A stretch of DNA of 61,004 nucleotides from a virus. Made by a program: the position numbers and the translations under genes. The stretch spans positions 1 through 61,004 of the IMG/VR virus record IMGVR_UViG_3300042731_003085; one strand, written 5' to 3'. Positions 41,773 through 51,924 of the stretch are shown piece after piece (within the stretch, counting starts at the first letter, position 1; each line of letters begins with the position of its first letter). Below the pieces are notes generated by a model, which was not told the DNA's origin, searched no databases, and saw only the letters and a list, made by a program, of their open reading frames with translations.

Positions 41773-42375
41773 ATGGATCCATTCACAGCCGTATCATTAG
41801 GAATTACAGCAGTTGGCGCAGTCACAAAGATGATTGATGGCTTTGCACAGAAAAAAAGAGCAAAAGCAAAAATGAGACAGCTAGAACAAGCTGCGTTACC
41901 TACTAATGCTTTTGAAGGATTGCAAGTACCTACTGAAGGAATAGATCTCGCCAGAGAGGGTATTGAAAGAGGCGTTGCTACTCAAACACAGGCTTTGAGA
42001 GAAGCTGGAGTGAGGGGCTTAATGGGTGGTTTAGGCAGAGTTCAACAAGGTGCTCAGCAAGGATATAGAGAAGTAGGAGCACAATTTGGAGATATGCTAT
42101 ATGATAGAAATATTGCTATAGCTGAAGAAGACGCTAACATACAAAGAGTTGCAGAAGCTAGGTTACAGGGTCAAATGAGACAAGCAGGTGAACAGTATGC
42201 TGGTGCTAGACAACAAATCATGAGTGGTGTTTCAGATTTAGGAACTGCAGCTGGTCAATATGGAAATATTCAGGGGTTAGAGACTGCTCAAGGCACAGGT
42301 CAATTAAATAAATCAAAAAAGAAAAAAGAGGAGGAAACTGGTACTGAGTATATATCGGGGTATTATGGCATGTAA
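41773..42375 (+). CDS. small internal virion protein (T7 gp14-like position)
   Basis: 200 aa. Short hydrophobic N-terminus (MDPFTAVSLGITAVGAVTKM), then Ala/Gln/Arg-rich helices (e.g. GLMGGLGRVQQGAQQGYREV, QMRQAGEQYAGARQQIM) and a Lys-rich tail. Size, composition and place before two larger virion proteins fit an ejected inner-core protein that inserts into the host outer membrane. The last residues, TGTEYISGYYGM, come from a 32-nt segment nearly identical to one in gene 37155-40742. Confidence 0.72.
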   Translation: MDPFTAVSLGITAVGAVTKMIDGFAQKKRAKAKMRQLEQAALPTNAFEGLQVPTEGIDLAREGIERGVATQTQALREAGVRGLMGGLGRVQQGAQQGYREVGAQFGDMLYDRNIAIAEEDANIQRVAEARLQGQMRQAGEQYAGARQQIMSGVSDLGTAAGQYGNIQGLETAQGTGQLNKSKKKKEEETGTEYISGYYGM

Positions 42376-42389
42376 AATTAACATAAATT

Positions 42390-44366
42390 ATGGCTAGAAG
42401 GGGGTCTAGATTTAATAGAGGTCGTGTTCAAAGATTTGGAACCGTTGGACAATATGATTACGGTCCTTCTGGGGCAATAACTGAAGATTTTGGCGATGTT
42501 GCTAAAGAAGTTGGCACTGCATTTCAAAAAAGAGTTGAAGTTGCAGAAAAAGCAAAAGAACGTATTGATAAATATGATAAAGAAGCTTTAGAAGGATTAG
42601 ACTTTCCATACACGGGTGTTGCTGATCTTGATCGTGCAACAATGGCTATAGCTCAACAAGCAAAGGAAGGGTTGTTTGCAGCTAAACAAAGGATTGGAAC
42701 TATGGTGGATGATCCTAATAGACCAGGAAAGAAAAAAATGTACACCATAGATGATTTTTCTTCTTTTAAAAACAATCTTTTAAATGGCGCAAAAATATAC
42801 AAAGGCACTCCTGATTTAGTTCAGAAACAACTTGAGAGCTTTTCTAAAAACGAAAACATCTCAGATATTTCATCAGATGGATTAACAAAAACACTAGGGT
42901 CTAGGCTTAGCACTGAAAGCGCGTATAATATTGAAATAGATAAGAAAGGAAATTTTGTAGGAAGCTCATTAAATAAAGATGGAGAAAGGCAGAATTACGA
43001 CATGAAAAAACTCGCTATGAATGGAGTTCAAGAAGTCGAGAAATTTGATTCTATAAAAGATATTGCTGATTTTCAAAAAGTATATGCTAGTAAGCAAAAA
43101 GATTTTGAAATTGACGGACAAACTTATACGGCAGAACAAGTTTTAGGAAACCCTGTTTTATTTACAAAGCATGTAGAAGGTCAGGCAGGCCCTGCGTTTG
43201 AATCTGCAAAAAAACAATATCTAGAGAACTTCAAAACAGACGATAACAAGGTTATATCATATCTTTATGATAGAATGGGCGTTAAATTAGGTGATAAAGA
43301 TGATAAGGAAAACAGTATTATTCTGAATAGTGATACTGGTAAATTTGAAATATCAGAAACATTAAGAAAAAAAGCAAGGGATGCGTTTGCTCTTGAACTT
43401 GAAGGTGCTTTCGGAACTAAAACTACTGGCAAGGCTCAAATTTTACCAAAAGACAAGCCAGTTAAAGGAAAGATAGATACTGATAGAGCTGATGTTGTTA
43501 TAGGTGAAATGAATCAGACATTCAGCACAGAAGGCAATCAGGCAATTACAGTAAATGAGAAAGGTCAAAGCAAAAGATCTGTTCATAGTTTTAAAGATTT
43601 AGATTTCTCTCTTCATTTAACAGGGAATATTGGAAGTGAAAAAGTAATTGATGCTGCTTCACAATCAATGGATACTGACACAAACGCTACAAATTCAGTT
43701 TTATCTACCAAAGCACAACAGTTTTTAAATGACAACAAACTAACTGGCAGAAATAGCGATTTGTATGCTGGTGGAAATATAAGACCAAAATTTGTTAGTG
43801 AAAACGCATCTGAAGCATTAAAGATTGATCCAGAAACAAATGAAATTGGAATAGAAAAAGATATTAGTAGCGGTGCATTAGGAATTCAAGGATTTTCATT
43901 AGGGCTTGATCTTACTGAGGCTGATCTTACTGAATTAGGGGCTGTTGGAATGAATGGTAATGCTTTATCTGGAATCACAGGAGTTTCATTTACATATGAA
44001 AGATATAAAAATAATGACTTTGTACAAGACGCTACCGAAACAGATATTGAATCTGCTTATCCTAGAAGACCTGTTGGAATTAGATTTGTTGGAAACACTA
44101 CATTAAAAAGAAAATCAGACACTAAAGGTACTTTTGAATCAGGACAACAATTAGAAAAAGGAACAAAAATTGTTGGTGAATCAAAAGAAGTTGGTCAAAT
44201 GATGACTAATATGATAGAAGATCAACAAATAGCAGCTTACGTCAAAGTTTTAGGTAAAAATCAGCCTGGAATACAAAAAGCATTTAATGATGCTGTCAAG
44301 AACAATATGACAAATACTGAAGCTTTTTATAAAGCTATGATAACACTTAAAGCACTAAAAGGTTAA
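42390..44366 (+). CDS. internal virion protein, helical
   Basis: 658 aa. Basic Arg-rich start (MARRGSRFNRGRVQRFG), then mostly helical, charged and without cysteine-rich or catalytic motifs (e.g. YTGVADLDRATMAIAQQAKE, HVEGQAGPAFESAKKQYLEN). It lies between the small Ala/Gln-rich protein and the 2277-aa protein and overlaps the latter by TAATG, as the middle member of a three-protein ejection set comparable in order to T7 gp14-gp15-gp16. The function is inferred from position. Confidence 0.7.
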   Translation: MARRGSRFNRGRVQRFGTVGQYDYGPSGAITEDFGDVAKEVGTAFQKRVEVAEKAKERIDKYDKEALEGLDFPYTGVADLDRATMAIAQQAKEGLFAAKQRIGTMVDDPNRPGKKKMYTIDDFSSFKNNLLNGAKIYKGTPDLVQKQLESFSKNENISDISSDGLTKTLGSRLSTESAYNIEIDKKGNFVGSSLNKDGERQNYDMKKLAMNGVQEVEKFDSIKDIADFQKVYASKQKDFEIDGQTYTAEQVLGNPVLFTKHVEGQAGPAFESAKKQYLENFKTDDNKVISYLYDRMGVKLGDKDDKENSIILNSDTGKFEISETLRKKARDAFALELEGAFGTKTTGKAQILPKDKPVKGKIDTDRADVVIGEMNQTFSTEGNQAITVNEKGQSKRSVHSFKDLDFSLHLTGNIGSEKVIDAASQSMDTDTNATNSVLSTKAQQFLNDNKLTGRNSDLYAGGNIRPKFVSENASEALKIDPETNEIGIEKDISSGALGIQGFSLGLDLTEADLTELGAVGMNGNALSGITGVSFTYERYKNNDFVQDATETDIESAYPRRPVGIRFVGNTTLKRKSDTKGTFESGQQLEKGTKIVGESKEVGQMMTNMIEDQQIAAYVKVLGKNQPGIQKAFNDAVKNNMTNTEAFYKAMITLKALKG

Positions 44367-47300
44367 TGGATCCACATATTAAAGCTATATTAGAAAAAAT
44401 TAAAGACGAAAATTCTGAGGCTTATCAAAATGGGGATTTTGAAACCTTGTTTGATGACTACAATAAAGCCGCGCCTTTTAAGGTGGCTAGTGTTGCAACC
44501 CTGCAAGAGTTTTATAATCAATTAGATTCGTTGCAGGCTGAGGATGAAAAAAAAAATCCAGTCAACAACGATCCGTTAGACAGCTTGGTTACAGGCGTAG
44601 ATTCAGCATCAGAATCTTCAGAAGAACAATCACCATCTCAATCGATATTCGAAAAGTATAAAGATACTACCACAAAAATCCTTGATTATATTGGTGATAG
44701 TGAAGCTGTAGATAATGACTACAATTCTTATCAAGGATCTTTTATGAAAGATTCGCCTCAACATGACTTCCAAAGCATGTCTATTGCAGGGGTTATGGAT
44801 TGGCAAAAAAAACATAGCGACAAAGCTGTGGGTAGATATCAGTTCAAGCGAAAAACACTCCAAGACATACTGGAAAAGACTGGACTTAAAGAAAGCGATC
44901 AGTTTAGTCCAACAAATCAAGATCTTTTAGCCACTGAACTTTTAAAACGCAGAGGATATGAAAAATATCTTAATGGTGAGGGATGGGAAGATTTTTCTGT
45001 TGGATTAGCAAAAGAATGGGCTGCAATACCATTACTTATGGAGACTGATGGTAAGCTTGCAGGTGAATCTTATTATCAAGGTGAAGGCACAAATCAAGCT
45101 AGGGGAAATAAAGAAAAGTTAGAAAAGATTCTCAGAGAGGGTCCTATAAAAGCATATACTAAATACACTCAAAATTATTTTGAAAGACAAAATGATCAAA
45201 TGATGAACGAGTTATTTTCTGGTATCACCCCTGACTTACTACGTAATAAAACTGAAGAAGAATTAGAGGTAGAACTAAAAAAATCCTTTCAGCATTTAGG
45301 TTTTGATGTAAGACAAGCTGGGCAAGGAAATGTAGATGCAGTAATTATTTCACACCCTGCTATTGATAATGAATTTGAGTTGAACTTAGACGATTTAGAT
45401 ACAGATCTAGAGTTTTTTGGTATGGCTTACGACAGACCAGATGAGCAGCTTTTAGTTCAGAAAGCTAAAGAATTAAAATCATTCATGAGACAAGCTTCTT
45501 TAGAGGCAAATCCAGAAGTTCGATACAGTGCCATTTTTGAGCAAGGTCCAGCTCCTGCTTTAATGGCGATGACAAATGAAATTCTTTTGAATCCGAAACA
45601 AGTTGATGCTGCAAAATTTAGGATACAAGAGTTGACCAAAACACTACGAGAAACACCAAAACACATACCAAATCCTGATGGCCCTTTTCTTTTAGTCAAC
45701 GAAGAGTATCAAAAATTAAAAAAAGAATTATCAGACGCACAATCTGTTTTAAGAACAGCCGACAAAAGAAAACAACAACTTACAAGGACTTTTGATAATC
45801 TAGCTGACAAAAATGGTGGATTAGAAGAGCTTTTGAAAGACCCTCAGTTTGCTCAGTTATTTATTCAAAAAATTATTTCTGGACAAATTAGTGCTAGAGA
45901 ATTAAGAATGCCATCGATAAGAATAGACGGTAGGCTTAGTAGTATTGAGACTTTAAGAAATATGATGCTCGATACTGATATGCGTGGAGCTCTTATGGAT
46001 GGAAAAATAAACGTTGAGATATTTAATGACGGAAGTGCTTTTCAAGGGACAGTATTGCAAGGGACAGCAAAAGATATGACTAAAGAAGCTGAAGATTTAA
46101 TGAAAAGAAACACAAAAGCTTCTGGAGTTGCTGGTCAGGTTGAATGGACAATGAGAAGCACTTTTGCTCCTTTAGCTGCAAGTTTAGTTAATGCGACTGC
46201 AAATGTTGGTGAATTTATACTTGATGTGGCTCAATGGCCAAGTGATGCTTTTGATTCAGTTAATAGATTAATATACGCAGATGCTGGGCCAGAGGCTGTG
46301 GCTGATGCTTATTATGATTCTGCTGGTGAAATATATCAAAATAAATTTGATTCGATGAGAGCTTATGTTGACCAAAATATTAGAAGCGTTGTTCCTGAAA
46401 CTTCAGGGGACTTATCTTCTTCAGAGTCTATAGCTGAGTTTTTTCAAAAAGGAGCGGTAGCAGGGTCAGAAAGTATTCCATATATGGCACTTTTTGCTAT
46501 AAACCCAACTTTAGGAGTTGGCGTAACAGGTATGGCAACGTATGGTGAGACTTTGAATCAAGCAAGACAATATAAAAGTCTGGCTCAAGAAATAATGAAA
46601 ACCGACGGTTATGTTCCAGATGACCTTGATGAATATTTAAATATTAGTAATTGGCAAATGAGGGCTATGGCATTGGCAAAAGGCGGTGGTGAAGCAGCTT
46701 TAACAGCGTTTTTTACAGCTAAATATTTCAAAAACCTATCGAATCTTGCAAAGCCAGGAATGAGTGCAACTCAGTTTAGAGAAGCAGCAAAGGCATATAG
46801 GAGAGGTTATATTAGTAATTTCATGAATCAAGTGCCTCGAGCAGGGATGAATGAGACATTAGAGGAGGGATTGATTTCTGTTGAGAACATGGCTGTTGAT
46901 GAGATATTCGGAATGAAAGACTACAGTGCAGCTGATTATTTCAAAGGCGTGTATAATGCTGGTTTACAATCTGTATTTACAACTACCCCTTTAGCTACGT
47001 TGGGATCGATGCGTCAAAAAAATGCAGCTAGAGATTTATTTCAAAACCAAGTTTTCAAAACAATGTTTTTGAGAAACGCTGAGAACAATGGTTTATTTAA
47101 TGAAAAGCTTGCTATAGACACCAAGTTAGCACAACTTAATAAAAACAACAGAACCAATCAATCCCTTACAGATCAATCGGTTGCCTTGGCAAAAGAAATA
47201 GCTATTCGTGAAAACAAAGTCAGAACTATCTTGTCAGAAGCGCCGATAGAAAAACTTGCTGATTTTGTAGATGCGGAAGTTCAGATACAAAAGACACTTC

Positions 47301-50300
47301 AAAACGCAAAAGAAGCTAGCATTGAAATGACTGCTGACCAAGCTAGAGAAGGAACAGAAATATCTAACACAGATAATACTCTTAAAAATGTGCCATCTGA
47401 TATTAAAAGAAGAACACAGGCAAAGATCAGAAGCTTAGTAAAGAAGCAGCAAAAGATAATGAATGATATTGATCCTAAGTATCAGTACAATGCCAGCAAC
47501 GATGTAAAAATATATATAGATTCTTTTATAGGTGCAAAATCTGATTCTGAAGAAGCTGATGAAGTTATCATGCATTCTACAACAGACATTGATAATGTGA
47601 TATCAGGTGATAGACTTGTTACAAATAAAAAAGCGAAACAATCTGGCACAGAAACATTGTCTGACACGCCTGATCAACAAGGAGGTGAGAATGCTGTTTT
47701 CTTTACTTCAGACCCTAAGTGGGACATGGGAAATAGAAATGGTAAGTTTTATTTTAGCAAAAATAAAATGAAAGAACAGCTTACTCCAGGCAGAAGTGAA
47801 AAAGAATTTGAATTGCTTTCAAACGGCGATGTTATTCTTTCAAGAGAAAATGGCTTGATGGGAATTGAGTTCGTTGAAGGAGTTGATATATCTGACCAGA
47901 TATATTCACAGCCAACTATAAAAGGTCAAGAAGTTGAATTTGCTATAAGCAATGAAGAAAAAATAAAAAAGATTGACGAGCTTGATAGACAAAATTCTGC
48001 TGATTATTTATCGAAGAGAAAAGCAATTCTTGAAAAAGCTCAGAAGACTGCTGATAAATTTGGAGTGCCTGTAGTTATAACACAGCATAGGGGTAATTAT
48101 CAAATGTTTGAGTCCGCAGGAATCGAAAGCAGAATCAAAGATGAAGTTGTTTATCCAAAGAATGCAACCGAACAAGATTATGCAAACTTTGGTCAAATGA
48201 TACAGGATCAGGTTCGAATGGCTCCTGCTGAAAATGATCAAGAAAGAAAATATAGAAATGCAGCTAGTATTTTGACAGGTTTCAGAACAGCTGTCTCAAA
48301 TAAAATACCATTCCAAGAAGGTGTAGAAACTTTGGGGGATGACAACCATTTCACTCGAGCACCACAGGACGTTCAAAACTTAATTGAATACTTATCATAT
48401 GTTAGAGAAGGAGATTTAAATACCAAGGAGAGAGCTAAACTTGATGGTTTTGTAAATAAACTTATTGATATAAAAGAAAACCCAAGCGCTTTTGAGTCGA
48501 TTGCTATTTCACAAATGGCAAACGAATTGCATGGTTCAATGGAATTAGTAAAACAAATTAGATTAGGAACGCCTGTTGACCTTGAAAATAAAAAAATAAA
48601 ACCACAAACTTGGCTTGAATCTTTATTTACTATTAAAGGGTATGAGTTTGCTACAACGAATCATATATTATCAAACTTATTCAAGCGATCTTCAATGAAG
48701 CAGCCTCTGCTTACTGTTTCTAATAATATCGATGCGTCTATTGCTAGGAACTCAAAAGAAGTAGATTTAATTAGACAATCTTATAACAACTTAGATCATC
48801 TTTCTGAAAAGGTAAAACAAAAAGTTTATTTTAAAGACGAAAACTTGTTAGAGCGTCATTTCATGAGCTTTTTAGGCAAATATGAAGACACTGGTCTTGA
48901 AGGATTATCAAAACAAGAGAGCATAATTACTCAGTTTGAAGCTAAAAAAATGCGTCTTCAGGAGCACATAAACGAAATGGCTGAAGATAGCTCTCCAAAA
49001 TCACTAAAAGACAAGCAAGCTCTTTATCAAAAAGTTTACGATAAGATAGTTTTGAATGCTCAGGATTATGCTGCTGTAGAAACTAGAGCTGAATCTTTTA
49101 ACAAAGAGGGAGTAGAACATTTACGCTCCTTGTTTAATCAAGACACAAAAAAGGTATATGACTTTATGAAAAATTTTCATGGTCGTGTACCAACTAAGTT
49201 TGAAAAATATCTACCAACAGTTTATTCTAATGTTGGTGAAAACAAAGGTGCTGGTGAAGGATTTGTTACTGATTATGATGCCACAAACACAAACTTTAAC
49301 AGATCTACAGGCACAATGAAAGAGTCATCAGCTCAGCTAGGCAAGCCAGCAGGTGACCTTAATTTTGAAAACTATGAAAATGTTTTATTTGATCTTTTAG
49401 CTAGTGGAAGAATGCAAATGGAAACCATGGCTGATGTTTTCAAGCTGAAAGGTTTTTATGAATCCAAAGGATTTGAAAGCTTTTTTGATTTAGAAGCAAC
49501 AAAAGGAATTGGAAGTAGAGGTGAGGCTACAGATTTTACTAGAATGAGAGATTATTTACTAGCTACTCTACAACAAAAAGTAGATCGTATAAATAGAGTA
49601 AGTGTAAATCAGAGAAAAAAGAATACTGTCGCAAGAAATTTTGCAAGGGTAGGAAGAACTATTGCAAAAATCGCATCAGCAAAAAGATTAACCAGTGTTT
49701 CGATGAGACCGAAGCAATATTATTCAGCGACATTGGCGCAGCTTCCTAACTTAAATTACAAGGCGAGAACTTTTATGACTAAAAGAATCCTGTCTTTTAC
49801 GTTTGGACAAGATGGTAGAACATTGGCTAATGACAGGAATCAACAAGCTTTGCTGTCTGCATCTTTAACTCAAGGAAGGACGGGTAAATCAAAAATACAA
49901 ACAGAGTTTTTAGATAGTATGGCACAGGAAACATCTAAAACCATATTAGGTAAAGGTGTTGAAAAAGGATTCAAAGGTTTGGATAATGTTTCAGAAAAGC
50001 TCATGGATGCTTTTTTAGCGCAGACGGATAGATTGGCAGCAAACAATACCTTTCTTGCTTTTTATATGGATTACGAACATAGAAACAATCCAGAAACACA
50101 GAAGCTTAGTGATAAGGAATTCTTTGAATATGCTGCTAATAATATAAACAAAAAAGCTGTTGCATATGCTGATGAGCAGGTAGGAAGATCTCAGACTCAA
50201 TCTGATGAGTGGAATAGCTTGGGTGTTTACGGTCAAGGAAATACTGAAAACAAAAGAACGCTTGCAAACTTTTTATTCCTTTTCGGAAGATTTCAAAACA

Positions 50301-51199
50301 ATAGGAAGGTGGGTATAGCAAATGATTTGAGTATATTATCTGATGACTTTGCATCTTCTACAGACAAAGCAAACGCAGGGAGAAGATTAGCTTCAGCTGC
50401 TATTGAAATAGGTGTTTTCAAAGCATTAGGCCCAATGTTTTCAATGGCTTTTGCTAAAGGAATGCAAGACGAGATAGCTGGTTTGCTTGGGTGGGATGAA
50501 GAGATTGATGAAGCTGCTAAAATATATGAAGCTTATGCTGGTGCATCAGGATATGAATGGATGAAAGAAAGCCAGTTTTCTTTAAATAATTACAAAAGAA
50601 ATATTTCTAAGGAATTTGCCACATCTTTGTTTGATGGTATGTCACCCTTACCTGTGCCTCAAGTTGCATCAGAGTTAATGTATTCTTCACTAAATAAATT
50701 ATCTTCAGAATTAGGAGGTGATCCAGATTTATTAAATGTTTACAGTCCTTTTGCTAGGTCTATATTCGATGAAGAAAGAGGCCCTATAACTGATATCGCT
50801 ATTGCTGATGGTATATTTAATAATGCTGGTCTTTATACTTTGATGGCTCAAGATATGGTTGACGTTTATCAATCACTCAAATATATTCAAACAAGTAAGT
50901 TTCCACCTTACATGAATTTAGGTAAGGATAGATACGTGCGTAAATATGGACAGAAAGCAGCTGACATTTTATCTTACACAACTTTATTGAACACTATTGT
51001 TCCTTCAGCAGATCTTAATACTTTTAATAGAATACTTAGAGGTAAAATAGAAAGAGACTATTTGACAACAAAACCAAACGTAGAACAAAAGAAGAAAGAG
51101 CAAAATCCTATAGTGAGAAAGCCGAAACAAGAAGCCGATAAGGTTTTAAGAAGGCGAAAATTAGATGACGCAATTAAAAAATCTCTAATTAATAATTAA
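44366..51199 (+). CDS. giant internal virion protein with lysozyme-like domain
   Basis: 2277 aa, the largest gene. Residues about 125-260 contain MSIAGVMDWQKKHSDKAVGR, YQFKRKTLQDIL and LLATELLKRRGY, the pattern of lysozyme-like muramidase/transglycosylase domains (AVGRYQF). This would locally open peptidoglycan during DNA entry, as gp16-type proteins do. Most of the rest is helical, with hydrophobic stretches around 600-760 (e.g. ESIPYMALFAINPTLGVGVT) and about 1980-2010 (FKALGPMFSMAFAKGM) that could insert in membranes. It is probably packaged in the head and ejected. The end overlaps the convergent gene 51185-51643 by 15 nt with no terminator between. Confidence 0.85.
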   Translation: MDPHIKAILEKIKDENSEAYQNGDFETLFDDYNKAAPFKVASVATLQEFYNQLDSLQAEDEKKNPVNNDPLDSLVTGVDSASESSEEQSPSQSIFEKYKDTTTKILDYIGDSEAVDNDYNSYQGSFMKDSPQHDFQSMSIAGVMDWQKKHSDKAVGRYQFKRKTLQDILEKTGLKESDQFSPTNQDLLATELLKRRGYEKYLNGEGWEDFSVGLAKEWAAIPLLMETDGKLAGESYYQGEGTNQARGNKEKLEKILREGPIKAYTKYTQNYFERQNDQMMNELFSGITPDLLRNKTEEELEVELKKSFQHLGFDVRQAGQGNVDAVIISHPAIDNEFELNLDDLDTDLEFFGMAYDRPDEQLLVQKAKELKSFMRQASLEANPEVRYSAIFEQGPAPALMAMTNEILLNPKQVDAAKFRIQELTKTLRETPKHIPNPDGPFLLVNEEYQKLKKELSDAQSVLRTADKRKQQLTRTFDNLADKNGGLEELLKDPQFAQLFIQKIISGQISARELRMPSIRIDGRLSSIETLRNMMLDTDMRGALMDGKINVEIFNDGSAFQGTVLQGTAKDMTKEAEDLMKRNTKASGVAGQVEWTMRSTFAPLAASLVNATANVGEFILDVAQWPSDAFDSVNRLIYADAGPEAVADAYYDSAGEIYQNKFDSMRAYVDQNIRSVVPETSGDLSSSESIAEFFQKGAVAGSESIPYMALFAINPTLGVGVTGMATYGETLNQARQYKSLAQEIMKTDGYVPDDLDEYLNISNWQMRAMALAKGGGEAALTAFFTAKYFKNLSNLAKPGMSATQFREAAKAYRRGYISNFMNQVPRAGMNETLEEGLISVENMAVDEIFGMKDYSAADYFKGVYNAGLQSVFTTTPLATLGSMRQKNAARDLFQNQVFKTMFLRNAENNGLFNEKLAIDTKLAQLNKNNRTNQSLTDQSVALAKEIAIRENKVRTILSEAPIEKLADFVDAEVQIQKTLQNAKEASIEMTADQAREGTEISNTDNTLKNVPSDIKRRTQAKIRSLVKKQQKIMNDIDPKYQYNASNDVKIYIDSFIGAKSDSEEADEVIMHSTTDIDNVISGDRLVTNKKAKQSGTETLSDTPDQQGGENAVFFTSDPKWDMGNRNGKFYFSKNKMKEQLTPGRSEKEFELLSNGDVILSRENGLMGIEFVEGVDISDQIYSQPTIKGQEVEFAISNEEKIKKIDELDRQNSADYLSKRKAILEKAQKTADKFGVPVVITQHRGNYQMFESAGIESRIKDEVVYPKNATEQDYANFGQMIQDQVRMAPAENDQERKYRNAASILTGFRTAVSNKIPFQEGVETLGDDNHFTRAPQDVQNLIEYLSYVREGDLNTKERAKLDGFVNKLIDIKENPSAFESIAISQMANELHGSMELVKQIRLGTPVDLENKKIKPQTWLESLFTIKGYEFATTNHILSNLFKRSSMKQPLLTVSNNIDASIARNSKEVDLIRQSYNNLDHLSEKVKQKVYFKDENLLERHFMSFLGKYEDTGLEGLSKQESIITQFEAKKMRLQEHINEMAEDSSPKSLKDKQALYQKVYDKIVLNAQDYAAVETRAESFNKEGVEHLRSLFNQDTKKVYDFMKNFHGRVPTKFEKYLPTVYSNVGENKGAGEGFVTDYDATNTNFNRSTGTMKESSAQLGKPAGDLNFENYENVLFDLLASGRMQMETMADVFKLKGFYESKGFESFFDLEATKGIGSRGEATDFTRMRDYLLATLQQKVDRINRVSVNQRKKNTVARNFARVGRTIAKIASAKRLTSVSMRPKQYYSATLAQLPNLNYKARTFMTKRILSFTFGQDGRTLANDRNQQALLSASLTQGRTGKSKIQTEFLDSMAQETSKTILGKGVEKGFKGLDNVSEKLMDAFLAQTDRLAANNTFLAFYMDYEHRNNPETQKLSDKEFFEYAANNINKKAVAYADEQVGRSQTQSDEWNSLGVYGQGNTENKRTLANFLFLFGRFQNNRKVGIANDLSILSDDFASSTDKANAGRRLASAAIEIGVFKALGPMFSMAFAKGMQDEIAGLLGWDEEIDEAAKIYEAYAGASGYEWMKESQFSLNNYKRNISKEFATSLFDGMSPLPVPQVASELMYSSLNKLSSELGGDPDLLNVYSPFARSIFDEERGPITDIAIADGIFNNAGLYTLMAQDMVDVYQSLKYIQTSKFPPYMNLGKDRYVRKYGQKAADILSYTTLLNTIVPSADLNTFNRILRGKIERDYLTTKPNVEQKKKEQNPIVRKPKQEADKVLRRRKLDDAIKKSLINN

Positions 51200-51643
51200 T
51201 TCTTTAATTATTTTAACGACTTCTGCGCAATCTTTTTGGTTTCTAGGCATAAAAAGGTCAGATTTTATGTTTTTCTCTATTAAATACCTCTTAAAAAGCT
51301 TCCAGCGTATAGGAAACGATTCGTTTGGATTACCTTTGCATTCAATAATGAACCTAGGGGGGTCCTGAATATCTAAAAAATCTGGCGTATATTTGATCGG
51401 CAATACATTCTTGTTGCCCCTATCATGCAAGTATTTCTTTACACGAGTTTTCTCGTAGCTTGCGTTTGTAAAACTAAACCCATCAACTAATGAAAATGTT
51501 TTCCCTTCGTAATTTACAGGTATTTTTTCTTTACACAATAATTTGTACATGTATGCTTCTAATTTTGAGGCAAATTGCACACCTTTATATTTTACTTTCT
51601 GCGACCGAGTTATTTGTCGATTTTTTAATTTCTTCCGTCTCAT
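51185..51643 (-). CDS. endonuclease I-like PD-(D/E)XK nuclease (Holliday junction resolvase candidate)
   Basis: 152 aa. Pattern E29 (GVQFASKLEAYMYKLL), then KYTPDF with D88 and FIIECKG with E101/K103 gives E...D...ExK as in T7 endonuclease I and DUF1064-type nucleases. The substrate is likely branched DNA, to resolve recombination or packaging intermediates. Basic N-terminus (MRRKKLKNRQITRSQKVK). It is the last gene of the leftward early operon and its start overlaps the previous stop by 4 nt (ATGA). Confidence 0.82.
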   Translation of the reverse strand: MRRKKLKNRQITRSQKVKYKGVQFASKLEAYMYKLLCKEKIPVNYEGKTFSLVDGFSFTNASYEKTRVKKYLHDRGNKNVLPIKYTPDFLDIQDPPRFIIECKGNPNESFPIRWKLFKRYLIEKNIKSDLFMPRNQKDCAEVVKIIKELIIN

Positions 51644-51924
51644 AATTTTACTCTTTTGTATGGGGATTTATCCTCATCCATCCATTGATTGCAGGTGTCC
51701 GCAACTGTTTTGTAATAAATATCAGGGTTTGTGTTAGTTTTTCTATGATCAACAACGCACATTTGAGGTCTATTGTTATATATTCTACATTTATTATCCT
51801 TTAACAAATGCTGACATCTGCCTGTTGAATCGGCTTTCAATCCATTTTTACGTAATATTTCTTTGGGGACTATATTGAGTCTTCTACAACAAGCTCCGCA
51901 AGATGTGCAAGGAAATTTATTCAT
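51640..51924 (-). CDS. YkgJ-like cysteine-cluster protein
   Basis: 94 aa from ATG at 51924; a TTG one codon upstream is also possible. Starts MNKFPCTSCGACCRRLNIV, giving the CxxCxxCC motif, followed by GRCQHLLKDNKCRIYNNRPQ-MC and DTCNQW. This is the UPF0153/YkgJ pattern (CxxCGxCC...GxCxxL...CxIYxxRPxxC), believed to chelate zinc or iron. Phage copies are known, but their function is not established. It overlaps the upstream gene by 8 nt and the nuclease by 4 nt, so it is part of the operon. Confidence 0.85.
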   Translation of the reverse strand: MNKFPCTSCGACCRRLNIVPKEILRKNGLKADSTGRCQHLLKDNKCRIYNNRPQMCVVDHRKTNTNPDIYYKTVADTCNQWMDEDKSPYKRVKL

